A stretch of 25,637 bases of DNA from SIG565 sp045594065 (GTDB lineage: Bacteria > Bacillota > Clostridia > Oscillospirales > Acutalibacteraceae). The position numbers and the translations under genes were made by a program. The stretch is taken from NCBI GenBank assembly GCA_045594065.1, contig JAZNXU010000001.1:1-25637 (forward strand), read 5' to 3'. The notes below the pieces were generated by a model. The model saw only the letters and a program-made list of their open reading frames with translations, had not been told where the DNA came from and made no database searches. This document shows, one piece after another, positions 13,968-22,453 of this stretch (the stretch's first letter is position 1; the number at the start of each line of letters is the position of its first letter).

Positions 13968-15512
13968 ATGATGCCATATATTGTTGGCGGCATTGTTGCC
14001 GTTGTTTTAGGTGTAATTGGTTTTTTCGGCGGCTCTGCATACAGACAGAAATCCGATAAAACTGCTATAGGCTCTGCTAAAGATGAAGCACGCCGTATTT
14101 TAAATGACGCAATTAAAAATGCCGAAACCAAGAAAAAAGAGCTTTTAATCGAAGCTAAGGATGAGGTTTTCCAACTCCGTCAGGAAACTGAAAGGGATCT
14201 CCGCGAACGCAGAAGCGATGTTCAGCGCAGTGAAAACCGTCTGCAGCAAAAGGAAGAGGCTCTTGACAGAAAAATTGAAAATTTGGAAGCTAAAGAAGAA
14301 AAATTAGCATTAAAAGCCAAGGAAATCGATGCAAAAATCGAAGAATGTGAAGTGATTAAGCGCAGTCAGATAGAAATGCTTGAGAAAATCTCGGGCTTTA
14401 CAAAGCAGCAGGCTAAAGACCATCTGTTATCTATGCTTGACGGTGAGCTAAATCACGAAAAAGCAGTTAAAATTCTCGAGTACGAGCGCCAGACTAAGGA
14501 AGAATCCGAAAAGCTCGCTCGCGAGATAGTAGGTCACGCCATCCAGCGTTGCGCGGCTGACCATACCTCTGAAATCACCGTATCGGTAGTAGAACTTCCA
14601 AACGATGAAATGAAGGGTAGAATTATCGGTCGTGAGGGTAGAAATATTCGCGCGCTCGAAACCGCTACAGGAGCCGACCTTATTATCGACGATACTCCTG
14701 AGGCTATTACTGTTTCCTGCTTCGACCCTGTAAGGCGTGAAATTGCACGCTTAACCCTTGAAAAATTAATTCAGGACGGTCGAATTCACCCCGCAAGAAT
14801 TGAGGAAATGATTAATAAAGCTACTGCTGAGGTTGAGGCCACAATCAAGCAGGAGGGTGAACGCGCAATGCTTGAAGCAGGCGTTCGTAATCTTCACCCC
14901 GAGCTTATTAAGCTACTCGGTAAGCTTAGGTATCGTACAAGCTACGGTCAAAGCGTGCTGAAACATTCACTTGAGGTTTGTCATTTATCTGGTCTTATCG
15001 CTGCCGAAATCGGTGCTAATGTAACACTTGCTAAGCGTGCAGGCTTACTTCACGATATTGGTAAAGCGCTTGACCACGAGCAGGAGGGCTCACATATCCA
15101 GCTCGGTGTTGAGGCTGCGCGTAAATACAAAGAGAATGAGGATATTATCCACGCTATCCACGCTCACCACGGTGAAATTGAGGCTAAAACCGTTGTTGCC
15201 TGCATTGTTCAGGCAGCAGATGCTATTTCAGCCGCACGTCCGGGTGCTAGAAGAGAAAATATCGAGAACTATATCAAGCGTCTTGAAAAACTTGAGGAAA
15301 TCGCCAATTCCTTTAAGGGCGTTGAACGTTCATACGCTATTCAGGCAGGTAGAGAGGTTCGCATAATCGTTAAACCCGAAATGGTTAACGATGACCAGAT
15401 GGTTATTATCGCTCACGATATCGCACAGCGTTTTGAAAATGAGCTTGAATATCCGGGACAAATTAAGGTCAATGTTATCCGCGAAAACCGCGCTGTTGAC
15501 TACGCTAAATAG
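13968..15512 (+). CDS. rny: Ribonuclease Y
   Basis: A 514-residue membrane-anchored endoribonuclease that starts mRNA decay in Firmicutes. The N-terminal membrane helix is residues 4-23 (YIVGGIVAVVLGVIGFF). A long charged coiled coil follows (about 30-180). The KH RNA-binding domain has GRIIGREGRN (217-226). The HD domain has LLHDIGKALDHE with metal ligands His362-Asp363 and a second HAHHGEIE segment. Length and order match the family (about 510-520). AAGAGGTG (13951-13958) is 9 bases upstream of 13968; a second ATG follows directly at 13971 and cannot be excluded. It is a single-gene transcript between its own promoter and terminator. Confidence 0.97.
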   Translation: MMPYIVGGIVAVVLGVIGFFGGSAYRQKSDKTAIGSAKDEARRILNDAIKNAETKKKELLIEAKDEVFQLRQETERDLRERRSDVQRSENRLQQKEEALDRKIENLEAKEEKLALKAKEIDAKIEECEVIKRSQIEMLEKISGFTKQQAKDHLLSMLDGELNHEKAVKILEYERQTKEESEKLAREIVGHAIQRCAADHTSEITVSVVELPNDEMKGRIIGREGRNIRALETATGADLIIDDTPEAITVSCFDPVRREIARLTLEKLIQDGRIHPARIEEMINKATAEVEATIKQEGERAMLEAGVRNLHPELIKLLGKLRYRTSYGQSVLKHSLEVCHLSGLIAAEIGANVTLAKRAGLLHDIGKALDHEQEGSHIQLGVEAARKYKENEDIIHAIHAHHGEIEAKTVVACIVQAADAISAARPGARRENIENYIKRLEKLEEIANSFKGVERSYAIQAGREVRIIVKPEMVNDDQMVIIAHDIAQRFENELEYPGQIKVNVIRENRAVDYAK

Positions 15513-15518
15513 TTTATT

Positions 15519-15549
15519 AAATACGGCACCGACGGTGCCGTATTTTTTC
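15519..15549 (+). terminator. Terminator of the RNase Y gene
   Basis: AAATACGGCACC (15519-15530), loop GAC, GGTGCCGTATTT (15534-15545), followed by T residues. Confidence 0.92.
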
Positions 15550-15578
15550 TTTACTTTTGCTTGTTTTTTTGTTAAAAT
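15550..15578 (+). promoter_or_regulatory. Putative promoter of the flavoprotein-cmk-ispH/rpsA operon
   Basis: TTTACT (15550-15555), 17-base spacer, TAAAAT (15573-15578). The -35 is imperfect, but it lies directly after the RNase Y terminator. Confidence 0.55.
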
Positions 15579-15603
15579 ATATATTTGGAATGAGGTGAGA
15601 TGA

Positions 15604-16851
15604 ATGCCGAAAAGTGTGGCTGTAATAGGCGGCGGCGCCGCAGGTCTTATGGCGGCAATAAATGCGGCGGCGAACGGTAATAAAATTACTGTTTTTGAAA
15701 AAATGGAGCGCCCCTGTCGCAAGGTTATGATAACGGGTAAGGGAAGATGCAATGTCACCAACAATTGTTCGAACGACACCCTTATTGCTAATGTCACAAA
15801 AAACGGTAAGTTTTTGTATTCGGCGTTCAATTTTTTCTCTTCACGCGATACTATGGAGTTTTTTGAAAATGCGGGTGTGTCCCTTAAAACCGAGCGCGGC
15901 AATCGTGTCTTCCCCGTGAGCGATAAATCGGTGGATATTGTCGATGCGCTTGTTAAAAAAGCCAAGCAAGGCGGAGTTAAAATAATTAATACCGCCGTAA
16001 AGGATATAGTTGTAAATAACGGCGAAATAAGCGCTGTAAGGCTTCAAAACGGCGAGGAATTTGCGTGTGAAGCCGTGGTGCTTGCCACAGGTGGAAAATC
16101 CTATCCCCTAACAGGCTCTACGGGTGATGGGTACCTTATGGCAGAAAAATTAGGTCATACCGTAACCGAGCTTTTACCGTCCCTTGTTCCTCTTAAAATT
16201 CACGAGGGCTTTTGCACTTCACTTTCAGGGCTCACTTTAAAAAATGTAACATTTTCTCTATATTTAAAGGATAAGAAAAAGCCTGTATTCTCAGGTCTTG
16301 GTGAAATGCTGTTTACACATTTCGGTATTTCGGGCCCCCTTACTTTAAGCGCTTCGGCGCATATGCGAAAAGGGAATATTGATGACTACAGCGTGGTAAT
16401 CGATTTAAAATCGGGATTAACTCACGAGCAGTTAGATGCCCGAATTCAGCGTGATTTTGCTGACAATAGCGGTAAAATTCTCGCTAATTCACTCGATAAG
16501 CTGTTGCCTAAAAGTCTTATACCAATAATAATAAAGCTGTCGGGAACAGCTCCCGATACCCGCGTTAATCAAATAACCAAGGCACAGCGTACCGAGCTAG
16601 TAAGGGTTATTAAAGGTCTTACATTACACCCAACCGCTTTTAGGGATATCGAGGAAGCCATTGTCACCAGCGGCGGAGTAAAAGTAAGCGAAATAAACCC
16701 CGCTACAATGGAGTCAAAACTTATCAAGGGGCTTTATTTTGCGGGCGAGATAATAGATGTTGATGCCTATACAGGCGGCTTTAATTTACAAATTGCCTTT
16801 TCAACGGGCGCATTAGCAGGAGGTAGTATAAATGATAGCAGTAGCAATTGA
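15604..16851 (+). CDS. HI0933-family NAD(P)/FAD-dependent oxidoreductase
   Basis: A 415-residue flavoprotein. The N-terminal dinucleotide-binding fold has GGGAAGLMAA (9-18) and an acidic residue closing the second strand (FEKME). The family marker KVMITGKGRCNVTN (about 40-53) is clear. VVLATGGKSYPLTGSTGDGY (about 158-177) is the second FAD-contact segment, and GLYFAGEIIDVDAYTGGFNLQIA near the end (split as GLYFAGEIIDVDAYTG and GFNLQIA) the third. The family (TIGR00275-type, sometimes called aminoacetone oxidase or BaiN-like) has no settled reaction. GAGGTGA (15592-15598) is 5 bases upstream of the ATG. It is often found beside cmk in Clostridia, and its end overlaps cmk by 20 bases, so the two are translationally coupled. 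Confidence 0.93.
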   Translation: MPKSVAVIGGGAAGLMAAINAAANGNKITVFEKMERPCRKVMITGKGRCNVTNNCSNDTLIANVTKNGKFLYSAFNFFSSRDTMEFFENAGVSLKTERGNRVFPVSDKSVDIVDALVKKAKQGGVKIINTAVKDIVVNNGEISAVRLQNGEEFACEAVVLATGGKSYPLTGSTGDGYLMAEKLGHTVTELLPSLVPLKIHEGFCTSLSGLTLKNVTFSLYLKDKKKPVFSGLGEMLFTHFGISGPLTLSASAHMRKGNIDDYSVVIDLKSGLTHEQLDARIQRDFADNSGKILANSLDKLLPKSLIPIIIKLSGTAPDTRVNQITKAQRTELVRVIKGLTLHPTAFRDIEEAIVTSGGVKVSEINPATMESKLIKGLYFAGEIIDVDAYTGGFNLQIAFSTGALAGGSINDSSSN

Positions 16852-17494
16852 CGGCCCTGCAGGGGCAGGCAAAAGCACCATAGCTAAGGCTGTGGCTAAG
16901 AAGCTTGGTTTTTTATATGTTGATACGGGAGCCCTTTATCGCGCAACGGGTCTTAAATTTTCAAGATTGGGAGCATCAACCGAGCTCAATTGCGATATTG
17001 AAGCTGTTCTAAAGAAAACGGATGTTGATATTAAATATATCGACGGCACTCAGCATGTATTTTTAGACGGCGCCGATGTTTCAGGGGATATTCGTACCCC
17101 CGAAGCCTCAATGATGGCATCTGCCGTGTCGGCAAAGCCGCCAGTACGCGCTTTTTTACTTGAAATGCAACGCAAAATCGCACGGGAGAATAATGTTATT
17201 ATGGACGGCAGAGATATAGGCACTGTTGTTTTGCCCGATGCAAAAATTAAAATATTCTTAACAGCCTCCCCTGAGGAGCGCGCCAATCGCCGCTATAAAG
17301 AGCTTATTGAAAAGGGCGAAAAGGTAAAATACGAGGATGTTTTATCTGATATAATTGAACGCGATTATAACGATTCACATAGGGCAATAGCCCCCTTAAA
17401 GCCAGCAGAGGATTCTATTTTAGTTGATACCAGCGATAAAAATTTAGAGCAGTCTATAAGTTGCCTTACCAAAATTATAGAAAAGCACATTTAA
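16832..17494 (+). CDS. cmk: Cytidylate kinase
   Basis: A 220-residue kinase that converts (d)CMP to (d)CDP with ATP. The P-loop is GPAGAGKST (8-16), followed by LGFLYVDTGALYRA (about 26-39, CMP-binding region), VIMDGRDIGTVVLPDA (about 127-142) and the lid segment with ASPEERANRRYKE. The length is normal. AGGAGGT (16818-16824) is 7 bases upstream and lies inside the flavoprotein gene, which cmk overlaps by 20 bases in another frame. ispH/rpsA follows within 15 bases; cmk-ispH-rpsA is a familiar clostridial cluster. No plsC-type gene intervenes. Confidence 0.96.
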   Translation: MIAVAIDGPAGAGKSTIAKAVAKKLGFLYVDTGALYRATGLKFSRLGASTELNCDIEAVLKKTDVDIKYIDGTQHVFLDGADVSGDIRTPEASMMASAVSAKPPVRAFLLEMQRKIARENNVIMDGRDIGTVVLPDAKIKIFLTASPEERANRRYKELIEKGEKVKYEDVLSDIIERDYNDSHRAIAPLKPAEDSILVDTSDKNLEQSISCLTKIIEKHI

Positions 17495-17509
17495 TTGGAG
17501 AAGATGTTT

Positions 17510-19576
17510 TTGAAGATAACACTTGCAAAAACCGCAGGCTTTTGCTTCGGCGTTGACCGTGCGGTTAATATGGTTTACGACCTTTTAAACCAAAATAAAA
17601 AGGTGTCTACCTTAGGTCCCATTATTCATAATCCGCAACTCGTAGATGAGCTCGCGGAGAAAGGTGTAAAAATTGTTGAGAGTCCTGAACAGTGTAATAC
17701 CGATTTTGTTTTGGTAATTCGCTCACACGGTGTGCCAGAAAGCGTGTATCAGTCAGCTGAAAAACACGGTGTTACAGTGTGTGATGCTACCTGTCCGTTT
17801 GTTGCAAAAATTCATAAAATTGTGAAAGAACAATCTGAAAAAGGCGAAGTGATTTTAGTAGCAGGGGACAGTCGTCACCACGAGGTTATAGGAATTATCG
17901 GTCATATCAAAGGTGAGTATTATGTTTTTTCGAGTGAAGATGAGCTCGAAAAAATTCTCGGAAATCAGGAAAATTTTGAGAATAAAGCAGTGTCAGTCGT
18001 GTCACAAACCACTTTTCGCAAAAAAACCTTTGAAAAATGCTGTAAAATTTTAAAAAAAGTATGTACAAATGCTCATATTTTTGATACAATATGTAATGCT
18101 ACGTCCGTGCGTCAGCAAGAGGCAGAGCAGCTTGCCCGTACCAATGACATAATGATTGTTATAGGCGGCAGGCACAGCTCAAACACAGCAAAGCTATTTG
18201 ATGTATGTTCGTCCTTTTGTAAAAACACTTATTTAATAGAAACTGCAGCAGAACTGCAAAAGGAATTTTTAAAAGGTGGAAACAGCGTGGGGGTTATAGC
18301 CGGTGCATCTACGCCGGCTGGCATAATAAAGGAGGTAATTTATACCATGGAAAATTTTGAACCGGTTAACGAGCAGATTACCGAGGAACAAGAAATCGCT
18401 CAAAAAAGCTTCGATGAAATGACTGATGAGGAGGCATTTGAGGCTTCTCTTAGCAGCCTTAACGACGATAAGAAAGTAGTGGGAACAGTTCTTGCTGTTA
18501 CCGAGGCTGATGTTCAGGTTGACTACGGTCGCGGTCTTACAGGCTACATAACTCGCGATGAGTTCTCTTTCTCAGAGGTTGATTTGAAAAAGGAAGTAGC
18601 TATCGGCGATAAGTTAAATCTTATCATTATGCGCACTAACGACCAAGAGGGTACAGCTTTACTTTCTAAAAAGCGTTACGATGCTATTGCCGGTTGGGAT
18701 AATATAGTAAATGCTAAAGAGTCGGGCGAAGTATTAACCGGCACTGTAGCAGATGTTATAAAGGGTGGCGTTATCGTTAACACCGAGGGTGCTCGTGTTT
18801 TCATTCCTGCTTCTCTTGCAACCCTTTCCCGTAATGAAGCACTTGAAGATTTAAAGGGTAATGAGGTTCAGTTCAGAATTATTGAAATCGGCAGAGGCCG
18901 CAGAGCAGTGGGCTCTATTAAGAGCGTTCTTCTTGATGCTAAAAAGGAAGCCGAGGCTAAGGTTTGGGAGTCTATTGCAGTAGGCGACCGCTTTACAGGT
19001 ACAGTTAAGTCCTTAACATCATACGGTGCATTTGTTGACATCGGCGGTGTTGACGGTATGGTACATATTTCTGAGCTTTCTTGGCAGAGAATTAAAAATC
19101 CGTCAGAGGTCGTTTTAGTAGGCGACGAGGTTGAGGTATATGTTAAGGATATCGATTTTGAAAAGAAAAAGATTTCCTTAGGCTACAAAAAATCTGAGGA
19201 TAATCCGTGGGTTATCTTTAACAACACATATAATCTCGACGATACTGCAGAGGTAACTATCGTAAGCCTTACTTCTTACGGTGCTTTTGCCCGTATTATC
19301 CCCGGTGTGGATGGCCTTATTCACATTTCGCAGATTGCTAACAAGCATGTTGCAAAGCCGCAGGATGAGTTAAAGGTTGGCGAAACTGTTACTGTTAAGA
19401 TTACCGCTATCGATGATGAGAAGAAGAGGGTTAGTCTTTCTATCCGTGCACTTCTTCCCGAAGAGCCTGAGGCAGAGCCGGTTGCTGAAGAAGCTACCGT
19501 AGAGGAAGCACCAGCTGTAGAGGTTGCAGAAACAGCAGAAGCCGTGGAAACCGTTGAGGCTACTGAGGCTGAATAA
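17510..19576 (+). CDS. ispH-rpsA: IspH-ribosomal protein S1 fusion
   Basis: A 688-residue bifunctional protein. Residues 1-280 are 4-hydroxy-3-methylbut-2-enyl diphosphate reductase, the last MEP-pathway enzyme: AGFCFG (Cys12), CDATCPF (Cys95) and TICNAT (Cys195) bind the 4Fe-4S cluster, with IIHNPQ and RSHGV as substrate histidines. After a short acidic linker come four S1 RNA-binding domains (about 320-385, 395-465, 480-550 and 565-635), the last two canonical (SYGAFVDIGGVDGMVHISEL, SYGAFARI). An acidic tail ends the protein. Such fusions are known in Clostridia. I chose TTG at 17510 (MKITLAKTAGFCFG), with GGAGAAG (17497-17503) 6 bases upstream. ATG 17504 and TTG 17495 are in frame but too close to, or upstream of, that site. 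An internal Shine-Dalgarno and ATG occur at the domain junction. Confidence 0.94.
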   Translation: MKITLAKTAGFCFGVDRAVNMVYDLLNQNKKVSTLGPIIHNPQLVDELAEKGVKIVESPEQCNTDFVLVIRSHGVPESVYQSAEKHGVTVCDATCPFVAKIHKIVKEQSEKGEVILVAGDSRHHEVIGIIGHIKGEYYVFSSEDELEKILGNQENFENKAVSVVSQTTFRKKTFEKCCKILKKVCTNAHIFDTICNATSVRQQEAEQLARTNDIMIVIGGRHSSNTAKLFDVCSSFCKNTYLIETAAELQKEFLKGGNSVGVIAGASTPAGIIKEVIYTMENFEPVNEQITEEQEIAQKSFDEMTDEEAFEASLSSLNDDKKVVGTVLAVTEADVQVDYGRGLTGYITRDEFSFSEVDLKKEVAIGDKLNLIIMRTNDQEGTALLSKKRYDAIAGWDNIVNAKESGEVLTGTVADVIKGGVIVNTEGARVFIPASLATLSRNEALEDLKGNEVQFRIIEIGRGRRAVGSIKSVLLDAKKEAEAKVWESIAVGDRFTGTVKSLTSYGAFVDIGGVDGMVHISELSWQRIKNPSEVVLVGDEVEVYVKDIDFEKKKISLGYKKSEDNPWVIFNNTYNLDDTAEVTIVSLTSYGAFARIIPGVDGLIHISQIANKHVAKPQDELKVGETVTVKITAIDDEKKRVSLSIRALLPEEPEAEPVAEEATVEEAPAVEVAETAEAVETVEATEAE
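18328..18349 (+). promoter_or_regulatory. Internal ribosome binding site and in-frame ATG for free S1
   Basis: AAAGGAGGT (18328-18336) is a full anti-Shine-Dalgarno match. It lies 10 bases before ATG at 18347, which is in frame with the fusion. Translation from it would give a 409-residue S1 protein (18347-19576) without IspH. The same bases encode Ile-Lys-Glu-Val-Ile, a normal IspH C-terminal sequence. Confidence 0.65.
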
Positions 19577-19584
19577 TTAATTTT

Positions 19585-19614
19585 AACGGCAGGATATTCT
19601 CCTGCCGTTTTTTT
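19585..19614 (+). terminator. Terminator of the flavoprotein-cmk-ispH/rpsA operon
   Basis: AACGGCAGGA (19585-19594), loop TATTC, TCCTGCCGTT (19600-19609), T-run to 19614. It ends only 11 bases before the nagA start. Confidence 0.92.
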
Positions 19615-19625
19615 GGGGAAATATT

Positions 19626-20729
19626 ATGAAAATCAAAAACGGACTTGTATTTTCGTCTGACCATACTATGGAACAAAAGGATTTATGCTTCGAAAATGGT
19701 ATCATTACCGAAGCTTCGTCAGATGGCGAGTATGATGCAACGGGTTGCTATGTTTTACCCGGCTTTATTGATACTCATATACACGGCGCATACGGTGTTG
19801 AGTTTTATGAGTGCGATTATTCGGGAGATTTGAAACAATCACTCGACTATTTAACAAAGTGCGGAGTAACAAGTATACTCGTAACCCTTGCCACCGAACA
19901 GTATGAAGAATATATTATCGATTGCAAAAAGGTCGTTGAAGCAAACGATGACCGTGTTTTGGGAATACACTGCGAAGGTCCGTTCGTAAACCCCGTAAGA
20001 AAAGGCGGACTTCGCCCCTCAGCCATAAAAGCGCCAGATGAAACCCTTCCTGCACTTTTGCAAGAGCATAGCGGTGGCAGACTTAAAATAATGTCGCTTT
20101 CCCCCGAGCTTGAGGGAGCCGACAAGGTAATCGCGGCCTGCCTTAAAGAGGGTGTAAAGGTGTCTATGGCACATACCGATGCGTCATATGAGCAGGCAAA
20201 GGCTGGTATTGATAAGGGAATAACCAGAGCCACACATACATATAACGCAATGCGCCCATTTAACCACCGTGACGCAGGTCCAATCGGCTGTGCACTAACC
20301 GATGACCGTGTTGACTGCGAGCTTATTTGTGACCTGCACCATGTTTCCGCACCTGCTATTAAATTAGCAGTAAAGGCAAAGGGCATTGATAAAATAACTA
20401 TGATTAGTGATACTTCTTTTTTCTGCGGAGTGCCTGAGGGTAAGTATATGTTAAGCGGCAGAGAACTAATTGTTGAGGGCGGCTTCGCAAAATTGCCTGA
20501 CGGAACGATTAGCGGCAGCGCCTGCCACTTAGCTGTAGGCGCCAAAAATATGTTTAATCTTGGCTACACACCCGACGAAATCGCTGTTATGGCGTGTGTT
20601 AACCCAGCCCGCGCGGCAGGTGCTTATGACCGCGGGGAATTGAAACTCGGATACCGTGCTGATATAATCATACTTGATAAAGACTTTAATGTTAAAGATG
20701 TCTTCTTGAAAGGTGAACAGGTTAAATAA
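19626..20729 (+). CDS. nagA: N-acetylglucosamine-6-phosphate deacetylase
   Basis: A 367-residue amidohydrolase-fold enzyme that removes acetate from GlcNAc-6-phosphate, in amino-sugar breakdown and cell-wall recycling. Seen: FIDTHIHGAYG (His51, His53), GIHCEGPFVNPVRKGG with the metal-binding Glu, MAHTDASYEQA, THTYNAMRPFNHRDAG, CDLHHVS, and the catalytic Asp in MISDTSFF. Length fits the family (about 370-390). GGGGAAA (19615-19621) is 4 bases before the ATG. A terminator ends 11 bases upstream and no promoter fits between, so expression needs read-through or a promoter inside the 3' end of rpsA. No nagB or transporter gene is adjacent. Confidence 0.95.
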   Translation: MKIKNGLVFSSDHTMEQKDLCFENGIITEASSDGEYDATGCYVLPGFIDTHIHGAYGVEFYECDYSGDLKQSLDYLTKCGVTSILVTLATEQYEEYIIDCKKVVEANDDRVLGIHCEGPFVNPVRKGGLRPSAIKAPDETLPALLQEHSGGRLKIMSLSPELEGADKVIAACLKEGVKVSMAHTDASYEQAKAGIDKGITRATHTYNAMRPFNHRDAGPIGCALTDDRVDCELICDLHHVSAPAIKLAVKAKGIDKITMISDTSFFCGVPEGKYMLSGRELIVEGGFAKLPDGTISGSACHLAVGAKNMFNLGYTPDEIAVMACVNPARAAGAYDRGELKLGYRADIIILDKDFNVKDVFLKGEQVK

Positions 20730-20732
20730 TTT

Positions 20733-20769
20733 AAAACGCTTGATTCAAATTTGAATCAAGCGTTTTTTT
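20733..20769. terminator. Perfect-palindrome terminator after nagA
   Basis: A perfect 34-base palindrome (20733-20766) centred on CAAATTTG, with GC pairs in ACGCTTG / CAAGCGT and a T-run to 20769. It could also stop the converging trmO transcript. Confidence 0.88.
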
Positions 20770-20835
20770 CTTAAACAGCAATTTTTTAGTTGTAACTTCT
20801 GATGATTGAATATATTAAAGTAGTTTGAGGCTTTC

Positions 20836-21513
20836 TTATAATTTTTCTATATTCAAAATTTCCAAAACATCGAAATTAACCTTAAAATGCACATCAAAAT
20901 CACCGAAATGCATACTGTAAATGCGGTTTGGGTCGTTTTGGTAAGAGGGCCTTGGGTCTTCGGCTAAACAGCCGAGCAGTGCCGCACGCTTTTCTTTTGG
21001 TATTACCGAAAAACAGGCATCATCATATATTACAGTGAGCGGTGGCTTTTCTATATTATCGGTAAAGCCACCGGTCGCATCGGTGTGACAGTCGGCATAG
21101 GGCAGATAAGGCTTTATATCAATTATCGGGGTGTTATCAAGTAAATCGGCACCCGCAACAATTAAAACATCACCCTCATTGGCTGTGTGTTCAACGCTGA
21201 TTAGTTTTACCGATGAGAGCCCTATAGGATTAGGTCTAAATGGAGAACGAGTGGCAAAAACACCGAGCCTTGCATTGCCGCCTAGCCTTGGCGGGCGCAC
21301 GGTTGGCGACCATTTTTCACGGTGAGCGGCAGAAAAATCAAAAATCAGCCATAGGTGAGAAAAATCCTCAATACCCCTGAGTGCATCGGGGTGTCTGAAT
21401 TCGGGCTCAAAAACAATTCGCGCTGTTAGTTCATTAACAAGCCCACTCTGCCGCGGAATGCCGAACTTTTCCTTGAAATCGGTTTTAATATATGCTACCG
21501 TTTTAATTTCCAT
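20836..21513 (-). CDS. trmO: TrmO, tRNA t6A37 N6-methyltransferase (TsaA/YaeB family)
   Basis: A 225-residue S-adenosylmethionine-dependent enzyme that adds a methyl group to N6-threonylcarbamoyl-adenosine 37 of threonine tRNA. The N-terminus FGIPRQSGL, DFSHLWLIFDF (about 49-59), and ATRSPFRPNPIGLSSVKL (about 87-104) are the family signature. The C-terminal part carries DPRPSYQNDP, as in typical bacterial members. The start at 21513 gives the normal N-terminus, but the nearest AAAGGA (21520-21515) is only 1 base from the ATG. With the upstream stop 5 bases away, translation is probably coupled. It is the last gene of a minus-strand operon with the mutarotase-like gene and tmcAL. Confidence 0.93.
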   Translation of the reverse strand: MEIKTVAYIKTDFKEKFGIPRQSGLVNELTARIVFEPEFRHPDALRGIEDFSHLWLIFDFSAAHREKWSPTVRPPRLGGNARLGVFATRSPFRPNPIGLSSVKLISVEHTANEGDVLIVAGADLLDNTPIIDIKPYLPYADCHTDATGGFTDNIEKPPLTVIYDDACFSVIPKEKRAALLGCLAEDPRPSYQNDPNRIYSMHFGDFDVHFKVNFDVLEILNIEKL

Positions 21514-21518
21514 ATCCT

Positions 21519-22451
21519 TTAAAGTTTTGAAAGAAATTCGCCAATCGAAGCGTCGCTTTTTGGGTCAAAATCGCAGGGCTTGCGGCATAAACTCCAGCTT
21601 TCATCAAGTGCCACGCTGTAATTGGGGGCAAGCTTAGTAAGCTCGCTTAAGCATTCAAGCTCGGTAAAGTGCGAGCAAGAATAGGTTTCAAAGCTTGAGT
21701 TGCCGTCGGTATAATTTCCGTAGGGGAAGTTGGGTGAATATTGCTTTTTAAAAACAGTGTCACCATTTACATAATAGGTGTCGCCGTGCTCTAGCTGAAG
21801 ACCTAATTTCATAGCGGTGTTGGTAGGCTGAACAACGGTTATGTATTTGTTGCCAATGAAAATCGTATCATTAGTAAAGTTAGCGTGACTCCAAAGTGCA
21901 ATATTCATATTCGGGTTGCCCGGCAAACTCATTGTGTTGCGGCGCAAAATTTCAACACCACCTGTAGCGCACATCGTAATAGACCAAAGCGCCAATTCTT
22001 GAGCGCGGCGCGATGTGTTCTTGATTTCCTGATGCAGGTCAATTTCGGTGCCGTCACCGCGAAATGTAACGGTAATAGAGATTTGTATGTTATTTTTAAT
22101 CTGAATTGGTGATATCAGTTTAACACCGTTTTCAAGCAACTCGTATTCTATGGGGAAGTTATCGGGATAATGGGTCTTCGGGTGTACCTCAGGAGCCTGC
22201 CATACACGGTGACCGCCATAGGTGCAGTAATAATGCTCTTCACCGTAATAATCCTTAAGTTCATCGGAGGTCTGGTGGACAATGCACTTGTTTTCTGTAT
22301 CAGCAATAAAAATATTGTCTTCGCCCACATATCCGTAGCGAAGTATTCGGGGACCAATATCCAGAGATGCTATGATATCAACCACGCCATTTGTCATATA
22401 AAGGCACTTGCCGAAGCCTTTGTAGTCTTCTAAAATTTTTGTCTGTACCAT
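21519..22451 (-). CDS. Mutarotase-like protein of unknown function (possibly DUF4380)
   Basis: A 310-residue protein, mostly beta-strands, resembling the galactose mutarotase superfamily. Seen: DIGPRILRYGY (about 31-41), YGGHRVWQAPEVHP (about 78-91), a central EIDLHQEIKNTS strand, and LALWSITMCATGG (about 153-165). GGHRxWxAPE is a pattern I associate with DUF4380-type proteins. The catalytic His/Glu pair of true aldose-1-epimerases cannot be assigned with confidence. A sugar or sugar-derivative substrate is a guess. AGGAG (22464-22460) is 8 bases upstream. The gene lies 2 bases after tmcAL and 5 bases before trmO, so it is co-transcribed with two tRNA-modification genes. Confidence 0.75.
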   Translation of the reverse strand: MVQTKILEDYKGFGKCLYMTNGVVDIIASLDIGPRILRYGYVGEDNIFIADTENKCIVHQTSDELKDYYGEEHYYCTYGGHRVWQAPEVHPKTHYPDNFPIEYELLENGVKLISPIQIKNNIQISITVTFRGDGTEIDLHQEIKNTSRRAQELALWSITMCATGGVEILRRNTMSLPGNPNMNIALWSHANFTNDTIFIGNKYITVVQPTNTAMKLGLQLEHGDTYYVNGDTVFKKQYSPNFPYGNYTDGNSSFETYSCSHFTELECLSELTKLAPNYSVALDESWSLCRKPCDFDPKSDASIGEFLSKL

Positions 22452-22453
22452 TT

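Noticed and set aside
17495..17509. Earlier TTG (17495) or ATG (17504) as ispH start
   Set aside because: The Shine-Dalgarno GGAGAAG lies downstream of the first and within 3 bases of the second; TTG 17510 gives proper spacing and the conserved N-terminus. They are still possible.
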